Positions 1 through 7,152 of a stretch of 13,913 nt of DNA are shown piece by piece. Where the stretch lies: positions 1 through 13,913 of the forward strand of contig CAMCJC010000029.1 of assembly GCA_945875065.1 (NCBI GenBank), in the 5' to 3' direction. The translations under genes were made by a program, and so were the position numbers. Position 1 is the first letter of the stretch. Each line of letters starts with the position of its first letter. Origin of the DNA: an uncultured Propionibacteriaceae bacterium (GTDB lineage: Bacteria > Actinomycetota > Actinomycetes > Propionibacteriales > Propionibacteriaceae). A model generated the notes under the pieces. The model made no database searches and was not told the origin of the DNA. It saw only the letters and a program-made list of their open reading frames with translations.

Positions 1-773
1 AGTTGAACGCCGAGTGCCCCGGCCCACGCGGACTCGCACCACCCACCATTGGGGCTGGGGTGCTTGGCCCCGTCGCGGCGCATGGTGCGCCAGGCGCGTC
101 TGGCATCGCCCCCAGCCATCGGGGCGAGGGCGCAGGCCAGCAAGCCGGTGAGGCGCGCGGGCACGAACGCGGCGGCATCGTCAGCTACGGCGGACGCGGT
201 TCCGAAGCGGCCGTAGCGGTCGCCTCGATAGCCGACCATCGCGTCTAGGGTGTTGATGGCGCGGTGCGTGAGAATCCCGGGAAGGCCGGCCACGGCCCCC
301 CAGAAGATCGTGCAGACCCCGGCGTCGTTGGTGTTCTCGGCCATCGACTCGATGGTGGCTCGGCTGAGCGCCTCCGTGTCGAGTTGCGACGGATCGCGTC
401 CGCACAGGTTGGGAAGCTGTTCGCGCGCGCCTTGTAGGTCGCCGGAGGCGAGGCGTTTGGCCATGATGTCGCCTTCGTGAGCGAGCCGCTTCGCACCGAG
501 CGCCGCCCAGGTGGCGGCGGTCGTCGCCGCGGTGTGCAGCACCGGGTGCCGCGCCGCCAAGCGCTCAGCCGCGATCGCCGCCACGGCGACTGGAACGACG
601 GCAGCGGCGGTGAAGCGGGCGCCCGCGACCCGGTCATCGGCCCACGTTGCCCGCTCAACCTGCAGCGCCCACGAACCGAACCAGGCGACGGGATGGTGCC
701 GGACCGGGTCGCCGAAGAGTTGGTCGGCGACCGTACCAAGAATCAAGCCGAGGGCACGGTGACGCAGGCTCAT
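1..773 (-). CDS. cobD: Adenosylcobinamide-phosphate synthase CobD/CbiB (3' end cut by window edge)
   Basis: CobD/CbiB is a polytopic membrane protein that joins adenosylcobyric acid to the aminopropanol arm, giving adenosylcobinamide (phosphate). I translated this frame by hand; 257 codons are visible and the frame stays open to the left edge, so the C-terminus is missing. Family signatures: FGDPVRHHPVAWFG (20-33), LCGRDPSQL (123-131), ATIESMAENTND (139-150), NTLDAMVGYR (174-183), DDAAAFVPARLTG (198-210) and HPSPNGGWCESAWAGAL (238-254). The order and spacing match CbiB. Alanine-rich stretches around residues 55-95 and 200-222 are likely membrane segments. The ATG overlaps the cobS stop (ATGA), with GGGTGAT just upstream as a ribosome site, so translation is probably coupled to cobS. 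It is the last visible gene of the cobTUSD run. Identification is firm; only the truncation limits it. Confidence 0.93.
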   Translation of the reverse strand, partial: MSLRHRALGLILGTVADQLFGDPVRHHPVAWFGSWALQVERATWADDRVAGARFTAAAVVPVAVAAIAAERLAARHPVLHTAATTAATWAALGAKRLAHEGDIMAKRLASGDLQGAREQLPNLCGRDPSQLDTEALSRATIESMAENTNDAGVCTIFWGAVAGLPGILTHRAINTLDAMVGYRGDRYGRFGTASAVADDAAAFVPARLTGLLACALAPMAGGDARRAWRTMRRDGAKHPSPNGGWCESAWAGALGVQ

Positions 774-1555
774 ACGATCACCCGCGCGAACAGAGCCAGC
801 ACCAGCCAGGTGCACAGCTGTGAAAGCTCAATGAGGGACCCGTAGCAGTCACCGTTGAGGCGGCCCAGACGCCGCAGCAGGTGGGCCTGCCAGATGGCCG
901 CCAACAGCCAAGCGACCACGATCGCCCCTGCGGTGACCGCGGCGCCCCAGGGCCCGAACACCCACCACGCAAGGGCGGCCGAGGCTGCCACGACGGTGCC
1001 GCGGCAGGCCCACAGGCGGCCGCGGGCGCTGGTGCCTGCGGTAAGCGCCGACAGGGTCCCGGGGTCGGGTCGCTCCCCCAACCCAGGCAGGTTGGCGGCG
1101 AGCGGGGTCACCCGGCCGGCGGCCATGGCGGCGGCCATCGCGACCGGCCACGAGCGCGGAGGCAGGACCCCCAGAGCGGCGACCTCTAGGAGGAGCACGA
1201 ACAGCGCTGAGGTCACGCCCATCGGGCCGATGTCGGAGCGCTTCATGATCGCTCTGGCCTCGGGCGCGGGCTTGCGGGAGCCGAGGGCGTCGGCGACATC
1301 GGCCACGCCGTCGAGGTGCATAGCCCCTGTCGCGAGGGCCAGCACAGCGAGCGCCAGGACGCCGCCCAGCGTGGGAGAGCCGCTGGCCGCAGCGGCGCCC
1401 CAACCGAGCACGCCGACGAACGCGCCGAGGCCCGCCCCGACCACGGGAAACGCCGTCAGTGAATCGGCGAAGTCGCTGGGTTGCCAGTCCCGGCGCGGGA
1501 TCGGGATCACCGTGTACATGCCGATCGAGCTCCCGATCGCCCTCACGACCCGCAT
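770..1555 (-). CDS. cobS: Adenosylcobinamide-GDP ribazoletransferase (cobalamin synthase) CobS
   Basis: CobS is a membrane enzyme that condenses adenosylcobinamide-GDP (made by CobU) with alpha-ribazole or its phosphate (made via CobT) to form adenosylcobalamin (phosphate). The 261-residue protein shows the family signature HLDGVADVADALG (80-92), followed by IMKRSDIGPMG (103-113). The N-terminal TVIPIP motif (15-20) is also typical. Most of the rest is hydrophobic and Ala/Gly/Leu-rich, as expected for a multi-pass protein. I chose the ATG at 1555 rather than one 39 nt upstream: its first base is the last base of the cobU TGA (TGATG), it follows AAAGG at good spacing, and the protein then begins MRVVRAIGSSIGMYTVIPI like its relatives. 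It lies between cobU and cobD and overlaps both. Nothing looks broken. Confidence 0.94.
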   Translation of the reverse strand: MRVVRAIGSSIGMYTVIPIPRRDWQPSDFADSLTAFPVVGAGLGAFVGVLGWGAAAASGSPTLGGVLALAVLALATGAMHLDGVADVADALGSRKPAPEARAIMKRSDIGPMGVTSALFVLLLEVAALGVLPPRSWPVAMAAAMAAGRVTPLAANLPGLGERPDPGTLSALTAGTSARGRLWACRGTVVAASAALAWWVFGPWGAAVTAGAIVVAWLLAAIWQAHLLRRLGRLNGDCYGSLIELSQLCTWLVLALFARVIV

Positions 1556-2091
1556 CACGAACCTTTGATTGCCATCGGGATGCCGGCGACGCACAGCCAG
1601 ACGCGGTCCACTAACGCCGCTACCTGCATGTTTAGCCGGCCCAGGCGGTCGCTGAATAGTCGGCCAGAGCTCGTTGTCGGCACCAGGGCCATGCCCACCT
1701 CATTGCTGACGAACACGACCTCACGGCGTGTGGCGCGAACCGCGTCGAGGAACTCCTCGATGCGCTCCTCGAGACGCACCAGGGCGTCGGGGGCTCGGTC
1801 CCAGCAACCCTCGTCGAGCAGCCGCGTCAGCCACACGCCGAGGCAGTCGACGAGCATGGGCGAGTCGTCGTTCTTCAGCAATTCGGAGGCCAGCTCGATG
1901 GTCTCGACCGTGACCCAGTGGTCGGGGCGGCGAGCCCTATGGAGGGCCAACCGCTCCACCCACTCTGGGTCTTCCGGACGCACCTCGGAGGTCGCGACGT
2001 AGGTCACTCGAGACGCCCCGTCGAACAGCGACTCCGCGAACGTGGACTTCCCGGACCGGCCACCCCCAAGGACGAGGGCGCTGCCGATCAC
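1555..2091 (-). CDS. cobU: Bifunctional adenosylcobinamide kinase / adenosylcobinamide-phosphate guanylyltransferase CobU
   Basis: CobU phosphorylates adenosylcobinamide and then transfers GMP to it, giving adenosylcobinamide-GDP, the substrate of CobS. It is a soluble 178-residue protein, normal length for the family. A P-loop GGGRSGKS is at residues 9-16 and VTYVATSE at 29-36. LALHRARRPDHW (48-59) contains the His expected to carry the GMP intermediate (H51). VDCLGVWLTRLL and VSNEVGMALVPTT further on are also diagnostic. The start is GTG and overlaps the cobT stop (GTGA); no alternative start lies upstream in frame. AAGGAG directly abuts this GTG, so the likely Shine-Dalgarno is the AAGGGG some 10 nt upstream, or coupling to cobT delivers the ribosome. 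The gene sits in the cobT-cobU-cobS-cobD string and was presumably kept under the same riboswitch. Confidence 0.95.
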   Translation of the reverse strand: MIGSALVLGGGRSGKSTFAESLFDGASRVTYVATSEVRPEDPEWVERLALHRARRPDHWVTVETIELASELLKNDDSPMLVDCLGVWLTRLLDEGCWDRAPDALVRLEERIEEFLDAVRATRREVVFVSNEVGMALVPTTSSGRLFSDRLGRLNMQVAALVDRVWLCVAGIPMAIKGS

Positions 2092-3155
2092 TCCTTCGAC
2101 ACCCCTTGGGCGCTGAACGTGCCCATCTCATTCATCACGAGGGCAGCTGCCCGCAGCAGAGGCAGCGCCAGGGCACCGCCCGACCCCTCGCCAAGGCGCA
2201 GGTCGAGGTCGACCAGGCCGCGCAACTCCAAAGTCTTGAGGGCAACAGCGATCGCGGGCTCGACGCCGGCATGGCCGGCGAACAGGTATCCCTTGACGGC
2301 CGGGGCGAGCGCGGCGGCGACGAGGGCGGCGGAGCAGGCGATGACACCGTCGAGGACGACGGGCACGCGCCGCGCCGCGGCCTCAAGGATCAGGCCCACC
2401 ATCGCGGCGTGCTCGAAGCCGCCGATAGCCGCCAGCGCACCGACGACGTCGGAAGCATCGACGGCGTTGACCGCGATGCCCTTCTCGATCGCGGCGACCT
2501 TGCGCGCCAGCATCGGGTCGTCGGCGCCCGAGCCGCGGCCGGTGACGTCGGCAACCGGGGTATCGGTGAACACAGCCGTCAGGGCGGCGGCAGGCGTGGT
2601 GTTGGCCAGCCCGACCTCGCCGGGGACCAGAACGTCGGCCCCCGCCTCAACAGCGGCGGCGGCCGCCTCGGCACCGATCGCGATCGCGGTCAGGGCCTGC
2701 TCACGGGTCATGGCGGGTCCCTCGGTGAAGTCAGCGGTGCCGGGAGCGATGCTCTTGTCGATGACGGGCTCGGGATGAGACAGCAGGCCGACATCAATCA
2801 CCTCGACTTGGGCCCCGTTGGCGCGCGAGATCACGGCGACGCCTGCGAAACCAACGGCGATACCCGCGGCCATCTGGACGCTGACCTCGCGCGGCCACGG
2901 GGTGACGCCTTGTGCGTAAACACCGTGGTCCGCCGCAAACACGACGACCTTCGGGGCTGCGGGCACCGGCGGCGGGCACGCCTCGGCGATGCCGCACAGC
3001 TTGATTCCGATCTCTTCGAGCATGCCCAGGGAGCCGGGGGGCTTGGTCAGATCGTTCTGGCGGGCCTGGCCGGCTTTGATCCATGCCGGATCGATCGGCT
3101 GGATCCGGGAGGCCAGTTCGGTGAGGTTTTCTTCGCTGAGGGCAGGCAGCGCCAT
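2088..3155 (-). CDS. cobT: Nicotinate-nucleotide--dimethylbenzimidazole phosphoribosyltransferase CobT
   Basis: CobT transfers phosphoribose from nicotinate mononucleotide to a base, usually 5,6-dimethylbenzimidazole, giving alpha-ribazole phosphate for the lower ligand of B12. The 355-residue protein has the expected ordered motifs: KPPGSLG (38-44), FAADHGVY (73-80), GEVGLANTTPAAA (179-191), VTGRGSG (204-210), VLDGVIACSAALVA (267-280) and LRLGEGSGGALALPLL near the C-terminus, where E323 is the likely catalytic base. The ATG at 3155 is preceded by GAAGGA about 8 nt upstream. It is the first gene after the cobalamin riboswitch, so its expression is probably repressed by B12, with cobU, cobS and cobD following by overlapping stops and starts. 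The tail ends in FSAQGVSKE, and its last codons overlap cobU. The sequence does not tell which base the enzyme prefers. Confidence 0.95.
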   Translation of the reverse strand: MALPALSEENLTELASRIQPIDPAWIKAGQARQNDLTKPPGSLGMLEEIGIKLCGIAEACPPPVPAAPKVVVFAADHGVYAQGVTPWPREVSVQMAAGIAVGFAGVAVISRANGAQVEVIDVGLLSHPEPVIDKSIAPGTADFTEGPAMTREQALTAIAIGAEAAAAAVEAGADVLVPGEVGLANTTPAAALTAVFTDTPVADVTGRGSGADDPMLARKVAAIEKGIAVNAVDASDVVGALAAIGGFEHAAMVGLILEAAARRVPVVLDGVIACSAALVAAALAPAVKGYLFAGHAGVEPAIAVALKTLELRGLVDLDLRLGEGSGGALALPLLRAAALVMNEMGTFSAQGVSKE

Positions 3156-3178
3156 GAGTTACGTCCTTCGCGTAGCAG

Positions 3179-3276
3179 TAACCGACTACCCAGGCGACCG
3201 GGCTAGCCACAGGGCATCACCGTTGCGGGACAGCACCGGAATCTCACCGGTTTCGCTGGGCACGCCAGAAGGTTAG
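3179..3276 (-). promoter_or_regulatory. Cobalamin (B12) riboswitch in the cobT leader
   Basis: Read on the minus strand, the leader holds the conserved core of the adenosylcobalamin riboswitch: GCGAAACCGGTGAGATTCCG, then GTGCTGTCCCGCAACGGTGA (together 3257-3218), a short GCC..GGC stem, and a B12-box-like AGCCCGGTCGCCTGG at 3204-3190. TAACC at 3275-3271 can pair with GGTTA at 3183-3179 as an outer P1-like stem. The core is very close to the textbook consensus. It lies 24 nt upstream of the cobT ATG with no T-tailed terminator between, so control is more likely at translation initiation (GAAGGA at 3169-3164) than by termination. That mechanism is inference; the riboswitch identity is well supported by sequence and by the cob genes below it. 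Confidence 0.9.
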
Positions 3277-3282
3277 CAGGGG

Positions 3283-4572
3283 CTATCCGAACAGCGAGAT
3301 GGGGCTGATGATGTCCGCCACGATCAGCACGACACCCCCCAGCAGAAGGAAGCCTCCGACGACATAGGCGACCGGCAGCATCTTGGCGGTGTCGACCGGC
3401 CCCGGGTCCCGGGCGCCACGAAGCCGGGCGAAGCCGCGGCGCAGCGCCTCGAACAGGGCCCCGGCGACGTGCCCCCCGTCGAGCGGCAGCAACGGCACGA
3501 GGTTCAGCAGCGCTAGGAAGAGGTTGACGCTGCCGAGCAGCGACAGCCAGGTGACTGCCCTTTCCCCTAGCGACAGCTGATCTGCCGTGGCGATCTCACC
3601 GGCGACCCGGCTGGCCCCGACGATCGAGATCGGGCTGTTGATGTCGCGTTCGGCCCCGGTGACCAGGCCGACGCCGACGTTCCAGATGCGCACGGGGAAG
3701 GTTCCCAGGGCCACGACCGACATCTTCGTGGCGGTCCACATCTGATCCACGGTCTCGACTACGCCGCCGCGCACCAGCTGCGTCCCCGGAGAGAATCCCA
3801 TGAAGCCGGCCTGCACCTTAGACGCTGGATCAAGCCGGTCAGGCACCTCCTGTATGACGGTGTGCACCTCGGGTAGGTCGAGGCGCTGGCCGTCGCGGAT
3901 GACGGTCAGGCGCGCCGCGCCGTCACGGTTAGCACGGATGAGATCGCCGAGCTGGGTCCACCCGGTCACTTCGGCGCCATTGAACGCCACCACCTGGTCT
4001 CCCGCCTCCACCCCGGCTTGCTTGGCGGGCGTGGCCGGGTCACCCTCTTGGCAGACAGCGGGGGTGCGGTTGGCGGGGATGATGCACTCGTTGACCACGG
4101 TAATGGTGGTGGTGGATTGCCATTGGCCATGGAACACATTGATGCCGAGGAAGACCACGAACGCGATTAGAACGTTCATCGCCGGGCCGCCGAGCATGAC
4201 GATGACACGCTGCCACACCGGTTTCTGGTGGAACAGGCGCCCGTCGTCCTCCGGCGAAATGTCCTCGTACTCGTAGGAGCGGGCCTGGTCCGCGAGTCGG
4301 GTGATCCAGCCGGGGCGACGGTCGTGCTGCTTGCCCGGCGGGTACATCCCGACGAGTTTCACATAGCCGCCGAGAGGGAAGACCTTGATCCCATATCGAG
4401 TCTCGCCGCGGACCGTCGACCAGAGGGTGCGGCCGAAGCCGACGAAGTACTCGGTGCACTTGATGCCAAATAGCTTGGCCGGCGCCATGTGACCAATCTC
4501 ATGCAACGCGATCGAGACCATGATCAGGGCGAAGAACAGCAGGGCCAAGCCCACGACGGCGAAAGTAGTCAC
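3283..4572 (-). CDS. rseP: M50 site-2 intramembrane metalloprotease (RseP/Rip1 type)
   Basis: This is a zinc metalloprotease of the inner membrane that cleaves membrane-bound anti-sigma factors and other substrates inside the bilayer. The 429-residue protein has the zinc motif HEIGH at 24-28 in the first membrane helix and FPLGGYVKLVGM (65-76). GGPAMN (128-133) starts the second helix, a PDZ domain spans about 155-245 (GVEAGDQVVAFNG at 187-199), and the third zinc ligand D365 lies in NLVPLLPLDGGH (357-368). A last hydrophobic helix lies near 402-420. The start is GTG and overlaps the dxr stop (GTGA), the usual dxr-rip coupling of actinobacteria. Two cysteines (C163, C174) sit at the start of the extracytoplasmic PDZ region. 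The stop is only 6 nt from the cobalamin riboswitch, and ispG, often the next gene, is absent here. Its substrates cannot be told from the sequence. Confidence 0.93.
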   Translation of the reverse strand: MTTFAVVGLALLFFALIMVSIALHEIGHMAPAKLFGIKCTEYFVGFGRTLWSTVRGETRYGIKVFPLGGYVKLVGMYPPGKQHDRRPGWITRLADQARSYEYEDISPEDDGRLFHQKPVWQRVIVMLGGPAMNVLIAFVVFLGINVFHGQWQSTTTITVVNECIIPANRTPAVCQEGDPATPAKQAGVEAGDQVVAFNGAEVTGWTQLGDLIRANRDGAARLTVIRDGQRLDLPEVHTVIQEVPDRLDPASKVQAGFMGFSPGTQLVRGGVVETVDQMWTATKMSVVALGTFPVRIWNVGVGLVTGAERDINSPISIVGASRVAGEIATADQLSLGERAVTWLSLLGSVNLFLALLNLVPLLPLDGGHVAGALFEALRRGFARLRGARDPGPVDTAKMLPVAYVVGGFLLLGGVVLIVADIISPISLFG

Positions 4573-5744
4573 GATGCGACCTCCACTAGCTCGGCAGCGC
4601 GGATGCGGGCGGCGGCATCGGCCGCCAAGACGGCGTCGACGCTCAAGTCGGCGTCGCCGACATGCCCCTGGGTCAGATGCTCCTCAAGGCACGTGGCGAT
4701 CCGATCGGCGATGTCGGTAAAGCCGATCCGCCCGTCACAGAACGCGTCGACGAGGACCTCGTTCGCCGCGTTATACACGGCCGGCGCAGTGCCGGCGGCG
4801 CGGCCGGCGCGCCTTGCCAATTCGACGGCGGGGAACGTCACGTCGTCCAGTGGCTCGAACGTCCACGCCGAGGCCACCGTCCAGTCGCACGGACGGGCCG
4901 CCTCGGGCAGCCGGTCGGGCCATGTCAGAGCCAGTCCGATCGGGAGCCGCATGTCCGGTGGCGAAGCCTGGGCGAGCGTCGAGCCGTCGCAGAACTCGAC
5001 CATCGAGTGCACGATCGACTGCGGGTGGACGGTAACGACGATGTCATCGTAAGCGACGCCGTACAGGAGGGCGGCCTCAATGAGTTCCAGCCCCTTGTTG
5101 ACCAGGGTCGCGGAGTTAATGGTGATCACGCGTCCCATGTTCCAGGTGGGGTGGGCCATCGCCTGCTCCGGTGTAACCGACGCCAGTTCGTCGCGGGTCC
5201 GCCCACGGAAGGGGCCGCCCGAAGCGGTGAGGATGAGACGACGTACCTCTTCGGCACGGCCACCGCGCAGAGCCTGGGCGAAGGCGGAGTGCTCAGAGTC
5301 GACGGCGATGAGCTGGCCCGCACCGGCGGCCTCAGTCACGAGCCGGCCGCCGATCACCAGGGACTCCTTGTTGGCAAGGGCCAGCGTAGAACCAGTGGTC
5401 AAGGTGGCGAGTGTCGGCTGCAGCCCGGCTGCGCCGGTGATGGCGTTGACGACCACATCGGCCGCCCCACCCGCTAGCTCGGTGGCAGCATCAGGACCGG
5501 TCAGAAGTTCGGGGAGAGCAACGCCCAGCGCGGCGACCGCGGCCTCGAGCGCCGCGACCGCTCCCGGATCAGCCAGCGCAACCCGCGCCGGGGCGAACTG
5601 GGCGATCTGTTCGGCCAACAGCGCGGGATTCCCACCGGAGGCAGCCAGGGCAGCGACCTCGAACTGGTCGCGCCGGGAGGCTACGACCTCAAGGGTCTGG
5701 GTGCCGATGGATCCAGTGGAGCCGAGCAGGATGATTCTTCGCAC
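4569..5744 (-). CDS. dxr: 1-deoxy-D-xylulose-5-phosphate reductoisomerase
   Basis: Dxr converts DXP to 2-C-methyl-D-erythritol 4-phosphate with NADPH, the committed step of the MEP isoprenoid pathway; it is cytoplasmic. The 391-residue protein is full length. NADPH-binding GSTGSIGTQTLEV is at 8-20 and LANKESLVIGG at 123-133. VDSEHSA at 148-154 supplies metal ligands D149 and E151, HPTWNMG is at 198-204, and NSATLVNKGLELIEA at 210-224 supplies E220. HPQSIVHSMVEFCDGS (240-255) and YNAANEVLVDAF (324-335) are also present. The start is GTG. No purine-rich ribosome site precedes it, but CACACT lies 7 nt upstream, so a leaderless transcript is possible. Only 26 nt separate the start from the gdhA terminator. 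The stop overlaps the rseP start, so the two genes form one unit. Confidence 0.95.
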   Translation of the reverse strand: MRRIILLGSTGSIGTQTLEVVASRRDQFEVAALAASGGNPALLAEQIAQFAPARVALADPGAVAALEAAVAALGVALPELLTGPDAATELAGGAADVVVNAITGAAGLQPTLATLTTGSTLALANKESLVIGGRLVTEAAGAGQLIAVDSEHSAFAQALRGGRAEEVRRLILTASGGPFRGRTRDELASVTPEQAMAHPTWNMGRVITINSATLVNKGLELIEAALLYGVAYDDIVVTVHPQSIVHSMVEFCDGSTLAQASPPDMRLPIGLALTWPDRLPEAARPCDWTVASAWTFEPLDDVTFPAVELARRAGRAAGTAPAVYNAANEVLVDAFCDGRIGFTDIADRIATCLEEHLTQGHVGDADLSVDAVLAADAAARIRAAELVEVAS

Positions 5745-5751
5745 GGGCTCA

Positions 5752-5757
5752 AGTGTG
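5752..5757 (-). promoter_or_regulatory. Candidate -10 element of a leaderless dxr promoter
   Basis: On the minus strand CACACT ends 7 nt before the dxr GTG, so a transcript would begin at or next to the start codon. This fits the missing Shine-Dalgarno of dxr and the lack of room after the gdhA terminator. The first base departs from the TANNNT consensus and no clear -35 is visible, so support is weak. Confidence 0.25.
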
Positions 5758-5770
5758 GCACGTCAGCAAG

Positions 5771-5804
5771 ACAAAACCGCCCGGCCACGTGGGCTGGGCG
5801 GTTT
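5771..5804 (-). terminator. Intrinsic terminator after gdhA
   Basis: On the minus strand AAACCGCCC (5804-5796) pairs with GGGCGGTTT (5782-5774) in a perfect 9-bp stem. The 13-nt loop contains the palindrome CCACGTGG, which can extend the hairpin, and the stem runs into TTTTGTCTT. It begins 10 nt past the gdhA stop and points the right way for gdhA. It separates gdhA from dxr-rseP. Confidence 0.85.
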
Positions 5805-5814
5805 CGTGAGCGGC

Positions 5815-7152
5815 TCAGACGAGACCGAAGGCCTGCATCGCGTTGGCGACCTTGACAAAACCGGTGATATTGGCGCCCATGACATAGTCCCCGGGGGCGC
5901 CGTACTCGTCGGCCGTGCTGGCGCACATCTCGTGGATGTTGCGCATGATGCCGGTAAGACGCTCCTCGGTGTACTCGAAACTCCACGAATCGCGCCCCGC
6001 GTTCTGCTGCATCTCGAGCGCGGAGGTGGCGACGCCACCGGCGTTCGCCGCCTTGCCGGGAGCGAATAGGACACCGGCACCTTGGAAGGCGTGAACGCCC
6101 TCGGGGGTGGTAGGCATGTTGGCGCCCTCAGCGACAGCCTTGACCCCATTCTTGATGAGGGTCGCGGCCTGCTCGCCATTCAGCTCGTTCTGGGTGGCGC
6201 ACGGCAGCGCGACGTCGACCGGGATGTCCCAGATCGAACCACTCTTGCCGAGCTCGGCGCCGGAACGGCGGGCCACGTAGTCGCCGATGCGGCCCCGTTC
6301 GACCTCCTTGACCTGCTTCAGCAAGTCGACGTCGATTCCCTGCTCATCGACGACGTAGCCAGAAGAGTCGGAGCACGCGACGACCGTGCCCCCAAGCTGG
6401 TGGATCTTCTCCATCGCGTAGATCGCGACATTGCCGGCGCCAGAGACGGTAACGCGCTTACCGTCGAAGCTCTCGCCGCGGGTGGCGAGCATCTCGGACG
6501 CGAACGCGACGGTGCCATAGCCGGTAGCTTCAGTACGGACGAGGGAGCCGCCCCAGTCGAGGCCCTTACCGGTGAGCACGCCGGACTCGTAGCGGTTGGT
6601 GATGCGCTTGTACTGGCCAAACATGTAGCCGATCTCTCGGCCGCCGACGCCGATGTCACCGGCAGGAACGTCGGTGTACTCGCCGAGGTGGCGGTACAGC
6701 TCCGTCATGAAGGACTGGCAGAACCGCATGACCTCGGCGTCGGATTTGCCCCGCGGGTCGAAGTCGGAGCCGCCCTTGCCGCCTCCGATGGGCATGCCGG
6801 TCAGGGAGTTCTTGAAGATCTGCTCGAAACCAAGGAACTTGATGATGCCCAGGTAGACGCTGGGGTGAAACCGCAGGCCGCCCTTGTAGGGGCCGAGGGC
6901 TGAGTTGAATTCGACGCGGAAGCCGCGATTGACCTGAACCTCACCCTTGTCGTTGGTCCACGGGACCCGGAAGATGATCTGGCGCTCCGGCTCGCAGATG
7001 CGCTCAAGGATCTTGTCGTCGAGGTAAGAGCGGTTCTTCTTCAGGACAGGCGCGAGGCTCTCGAAGACCTCGCGGACGGCTTGGTGGAACTCGGCCTCTC
7101 CGGGGTTCCGAGCCACAACGGTCTCGAAGATGGTTTCAAGCGACTGCTCCAT
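5815..7152 (-). CDS. gdhA: NADP-type glutamate dehydrogenase
   Basis: GdhA makes L-glutamate from 2-oxoglutarate and ammonium with a reduced nicotinamide cofactor in the cytoplasm. At 445 residues it is the length of the hexameric class. Substrate and catalytic motifs are GPYKGGLRFHP (87-97, with K90), PIGGGKGGSDFDP (121-133, K126), PAGDIGVGGREIGYM (163-177, D166), then the Rossmann motif VSGAGNVAIYAMEK. CSDSSG follows the second strand, with Ser rather than an acidic residue, which favours NADP(H); ANAGGVATSALEMQQN lies near the C-terminus. The ATG at 7152 has a clear GAGGAG about 6 nt upstream. It stands alone: an 80-nt gap separates it from rlmN and a strong terminator follows, so I expect its own promoter. 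TAGCAT at 7194-7189 is a possible -10 but its -35 is poor. It looks inserted into the usual rlmN-to-dxr stretch. Confidence 0.95.
   Translation of the reverse strand: MEQSLETIFETVVARNPGEAEFHQAVREVFESLAPVLKKNRSYLDDKILERICEPERQIIFRVPWTNDKGEVQVNRGFRVEFNSALGPYKGGLRFHPSVYLGIIKFLGFEQIFKNSLTGMPIGGGKGGSDFDPRGKSDAEVMRFCQSFMTELYRHLGEYTDVPAGDIGVGGREIGYMFGQYKRITNRYESGVLTGKGLDWGGSLVRTEATGYGTVAFASEMLATRGESFDGKRVTVSGAGNVAIYAMEKIHQLGGTVVACSDSSGYVVDEQGIDVDLLKQVKEVERGRIGDYVARRSGAELGKSGSIWDIPVDVALPCATQNELNGEQAATLIKNGVKAVAEGANMPTTPEGVHAFQGAGVLFAPGKAANAGGVATSALEMQQNAGRDSWSFEYTEERLTGIMRNIHEMCASTADEYGAPGDYVMGANITGFVKVANAMQAFGLV

Noticed and set aside
1556..1594. A longer cobS start 39 nt upstream
   Set aside because: The extra residues lie inside cobU and match no family N-terminus. 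The ATG at 1555 has a better ribosome site and the overlap typical of this operon.
2106..3206. A 366-codon open frame on the plus strand opposite cobT
   Set aside because: It is Gly/Asp/Arg-rich with no family motif and lies antisense to a clear cobT. Long antisense frames are expected in high-GC DNA.
5080..6897. Long plus-strand open frames opposite dxr and gdhA
   Set aside because: They are compositional shadows of the real minus-strand genes, with no recognisable domains and no ribosome site.
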